From CAZAFL01 sp964484465 (GTDB lineage Bacteria > Bacteroidota > Ignavibacteria > UBA10030 > SZUA-254): a stretch of DNA of 64,000 nt. The stretch is from the NCBI GenBank assembly GCA_964484465.1, contig CAZAFL010000013.1, positions 12,466-76,465 on the forward strand, read 5' to 3'. The position numbers and the translations under genes were made by a program. Below the pieces are notes generated by a model. That model was not told where the DNA came from, did not search any database, and saw nothing but the letters and a program-made list of their open reading frames with translations. Positions within the stretch are counted from its first letter, which is position 1; every line of letters starts with the position of its first letter. Positions 61,739-64,000 of the stretch are shown here, piece after piece.

Positions 61739-62959
61739 ATGTTGAAAGGGAAGAACATCGTCGTGGGGATTACCGGCGGCATTGCTGCGTATAAGATTCC
61801 ATATCTTATCCGAAGTATAACAAAAGCCGGCGGCAACGTTCGTGTCGTGATGACGGAATCAGCAAAAGAGTTTGTGACGCCGCAGACTCTTTCGACACTC
61901 TCCGGCAACGAGGTTGTTGTTGGGACGTTCCCTGAAGAAACCGGAAACGTTGTCACTGCTTCGACATGGCATATTACCTTATCTCAGTGGGCAAATGTTA
62001 TGCTGATCGCCCCCGCAACAGCTAACACTATCGCTAAGCTTGCTCACGGCTATGCCGATAACGCAGTGACAACACTGGCGCTGGCGCTTCGATGCCCTTT
62101 GGTGATTTCGCCTTCGATGGATATTGATATGTGGCATCACCCGAAGACGGAATTAAACCTGACACATCTGAAAGAACAGGGATGCACAGTATTGCCGCCC
62201 GATAAAGGGGAACTCGCAAGCGGACTTGTGGGTCCGGGACGGCTCCCGGAATTGGAAATCATCGTGAAAACATTAGACGCTATTCTTCGGAAAAACAACC
62301 GTGACCTTGAAGGAAAAAAAGTTGTTGTCACGGCAGGGCCAACGCATGAAGCCATCGACCCGGTACGGTATATCGGCAACCGCTCCTCGGGAAAGATGGG
62401 GTTCGCCATTGCAAATGCAGCAGCACAGCGTGGGGCAAATGTCACGATGATTGCGGGGCCAGTCCGTTTTCAAACTCCGCGTAACGTTGAACGCATCGAC
62501 GTGGAATCTGCGGAAGAAATGTACCGCGCTGTCAACAATCATACAAAAAATGCAGATGCGATTATTATGGCGGCGGCCGTAGCGGACTTTACGCCGGTGG
62601 CTCCCGCAAAAGTCAAAATAAAAAGAAATCAACGCCACGCTTCTCCTCTCACACTTGAGCTGAAAACGACAAAAGATATTTTACAGCATTACGGGAATAA
62701 AAAAAAGGGCGGCGTACTTGTCGGTTTTGCCCTGGAAACCAACAGGGAACTGTACCACGCGAAAAAGAAATTGAAAGAAAAGAATCTGGACTTGATCGTC
62801 ATGAATAACCCTCTTGTGAAAGGGGCGGCTTTTGATACCGATACGAACGTGGTTACTATTATTTCAAAAAATGGCAGGGTAGAAAAACTACCAAGGATGC
62901 AAAAATTTGACGTGGCAAATACGATCCTCGATAAAGTTTCAAAATTACTTTCGCACTAA
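61739..62959 (+). CDS. coaBC: bifunctional phosphopantothenoylcysteine decarboxylase/phosphopantothenate-cysteine ligase
   Basis: Two steps of coenzyme A synthesis. 406 residues; CoaC flavin domain (VGITGGIAAYKIP, APATANTIAKLAHGYADNAV, SPSMDIDMWHHP) and CoaB domain (VVTAGPTHEAIDPVRYIGNRSSGKMG, AAAVADFTP). ATG 61739 is 19 bases after rpoZ; the long upstream open frame overlaps rpoZ and is not coding. Confidence 0.96.
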   Translation: MLKGKNIVVGITGGIAAYKIPYLIRSITKAGGNVRVVMTESAKEFVTPQTLSTLSGNEVVVGTFPEETGNVVTASTWHITLSQWANVMLIAPATANTIAKLAHGYADNAVTTLALALRCPLVISPSMDIDMWHHPKTELNLTHLKEQGCTVLPPDKGELASGLVGPGRLPELEIIVKTLDAILRKNNRDLEGKKVVVTAGPTHEAIDPVRYIGNRSSGKMGFAIANAAAQRGANVTMIAGPVRFQTPRNVERIDVESAEEMYRAVNNHTKNADAIIMAAAVADFTPVAPAKVKIKRNQRHASPLTLELKTTKDILQHYGNKKKGGVLVGFALETNRELYHAKKKLKEKNLDLIVMNNPLVKGAAFDTDTNVVTIISKNGRVEKLPRMQKFDVANTILDKVSKLLSH

Positions 62960-62967
62960 CTCCGGCA

Positions 62968-63699
62968 ATGTCAGGCAGTAAGGCGGATCTTAACGAGTTC
63001 ATCAACAATGTAGAACGATATTTCATGCAACAACGGGATTTATTCGGCAATATTATTTATACGGAAGAAAAGAAAAAAACTCCAGCCGTATATTCCCGGG
63101 CAACTCTTCAATACCCGGATGAGGACTGGGTGAGCACATCTTCGCTCGAAGACCTGGAGAAGAATATTTGCTCTTGTCTGAAATGTCCTCTGGGGCAGAC
63201 ACGGACGCGCTTCGTGTTCGGCGTAGGAAATCCACATGCGGATGTCATGTTCATCGGAGAGGCTCCCGGCGCGGATGAAGATGCACAAGGCGAACCGTTT
63301 GTAGGAAGGGCGGGACAGTTGCTCAACAAAATCATCGAAGCCGTGGGCATGAAGCGGGAACAGGTATACATTTGTAACATTCTAAAGTGCCGCCCTCCGA
63401 ACAATCGGGATCCGTTGCCATCGGAGATGGAGACGTGCACGCCATACCTCCATAAGCAGATAGAGCTCATGCAGCCGAAATTCATCATTTGCCTTGGCAG
63501 GATTTCAGCCCAATGGCTTCTTCAAACAACCGCGAGCCTTTCTGTTCTCCGTGGTAAAGCCCATGATTATCTGAACGCAAAACTCATCGTAACATATCAT
63601 CCGGCTGCGTTGTTGAGAAATCCTCATTGGAAGCGCCCCGCCTGGGAAGATATGAAAATGTTCAAGGCATTGTACGATGAATTAAAAGCAAAAGCTTGA
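62968..63699 (+). CDS. type 4/5-like uracil-DNA glycosylase (Fe-S)
   Basis: 243 residues. Removes uracil from DNA. N-terminal extension of about 60 residues, then Fe-S cysteines (CSCLKCPLGQTRTR, LKCRPPNNRDP, ETCTPYL), catalytic loop GEAPGADED and YHPAALLRNP. The layout fits family 4 uracil-DNA glycosylase. Starts 8 bases after coaBC and 2 before dnaB. Confidence 0.92.
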   Translation: MSGSKADLNEFINNVERYFMQQRDLFGNIIYTEEKKKTPAVYSRATLQYPDEDWVSTSSLEDLEKNICSCLKCPLGQTRTRFVFGVGNPHADVMFIGEAPGADEDAQGEPFVGRAGQLLNKIIEAVGMKREQVYICNILKCRPPNNRDPLPSEMETCTPYLHKQIELMQPKFIICLGRISAQWLLQTTASLSVLRGKAHDYLNAKLIVTYHPAALLRNPHWKRPAWEDMKMFKALYDELKAKA

Positions 63700-63701
63700 T
63701 T

Positions 63702-64000
63702 ATGGCAGATACAGGAAAAATAATTGAGAGTATTGATATAGGATCATCCTCATCCGCAAGCCGCATTCCCCCTCAGGCCGTTGATGTGGAAAAAGCCGTC
63801 TTGGGCGCTATGTTGATCGATAAAGAGGCCCCTCCAAAAGTGCTGGACCTTCTCGACAGCTCCAGCTTTTACAGCCCGACACATCAAAATATCTTCCAGT
63901 CGATGGTCGCGTTATTTGAAAAAGGCGAACCCATCGACGCCGTTACCATCGTAGAAGAACTGCGTCGCCGCGGAACTCTTCAGTCAGCGGAAGGCCCTGC
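63702..64000 (+). CDS. dnaB: replicative DNA helicase DnaB (5' part, cut by right edge)
   Basis: 99 codons are present. After a variable start, IPPQAVDVEKAVLGAMLIDKEA, FYSPTHQNIFQSMVALFEKGEPIDAVTIVEELRRRG is the DnaB N-terminal helicase domain that binds primase. The ATPase domain lies outside the window. Two bases after the glycosylase gene, last visible gene of the yicC operon. Confidence 0.93.
   Translation, partial: MADTGKIIESIDIGSSSSASRIPPQAVDVEKAVLGAMLIDKEAPPKVLDLLDSSSFYSPTHQNIFQSMVALFEKGEPIDAVTIVEELRRRGTLQSAEGP

Noticed and set aside
1..64000. tRNA, rRNA, CRISPR array, insertion sequence or phage genes
   Set aside because: No cloverleaf, repeat-spacer pattern, transposase or integrase motif was recognised on either strand; intergenic gaps are mostly under 300 bases.

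Overview
The window comes from a Gram-negative bacterium of the Bacteroidota/Ignavibacteriota-Chlorobiota (FCB) assemblage, most likely Ignavibacteria-like. The evidence is two proteins with type IX secretion C-terminal domains, a PUR-alpha-like DUF3276 protein, Omp85 family proteins, and the layout yceD-rpmF-plsX-fabHDG-acpP-fabF-rnc. Recognisable promoters are sigma70-like (TTGACt-N17-TAtaTT) and do not follow the TAnnTTTG class of the true Bacteroidia. No rRNA, tRNA, CRISPR array, insertion sequence or phage gene was found. The region reads as chromosomal backbone with a few unknown modules.

Layout. 1-2.9 kb (minus): a PSMA-like M28 peptidase cut by the left edge, a cysteine-cluster protein and a Tat-exported DsrE-like protein. 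3.0-5.5 kb (plus): cytochrome bd oxidase cydAB. 5.6-12.3 kb: a PilB/GspE-type ATPase (minus), divergent from three membrane-anchored pilin-like proteins, followed by a type IX cargo protein. The ATPase and the cargo gene share a GTCACA-N13-GTCACA direct repeat about 80 bases before their start codons. 12.4-16.4 kb: a small kinase-like membrane protein, priA and two cold-shock genes.

16.8-27.3 kb (plus): histidine breakdown through the folate branch. The genes are hutU, hutI, ftcD and fchA; hutH is not in the window. They are interleaved with an adenosine-specific-kinase family protein, a secreted zinc peptidase, an unknown translationally coupled pair, a four-cysteine small protein, a GNAT acetyltransferase and a DUF429 protein. 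The two halves appear to start from similar promoters.

27.3-36.4 kb (minus): one long operon from a strong promoter, yceD-rpmF-plsX-fabH-fabD-fabG-acpP-(small ORF)-fabF-rnc-Omp85-rsmE. It joins ribosome, fatty-acid and outer-membrane functions. 36.5-42.1 kb (minus): glycosyltransferase, DUF3276 protein, PorZ-like propeller protein, ribH, PHP phosphoesterase and a Crp/Fnr regulator. 42.2-51.1 kb (minus): a PEGA protein, a PQQ-propeller lipoprotein, a 946-residue protein joining metallopeptidase, TolB propeller and outer-membrane barrel, phosphoglucose/phosphomannose isomerase, PTS enzyme I, HPr and a polyprenyl synthase.

51.3-56.8 kb (plus): three exported peptidases in a row (HEXXH lipoprotein, M2/ACE-like, S9). 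With the histidine genes and the M28 peptidase they suggest a peptide- and amino-acid-using life. 56.8-59.7 kb (minus): ArsC-like protein, small outer-membrane barrel, RqcH/NFACT. 59.8-64.0 kb (plus): yicC-gmk-rpoZ-coaBC-udg-dnaB, with dnaB cut by the right edge.

Best candidates for undescribed biology: the peptidase/propeller/barrel fusion and its two partner genes, the coupled unknown pair at 20.4-22.9 kb, and the pilin-like secretion locus with its shared operator.
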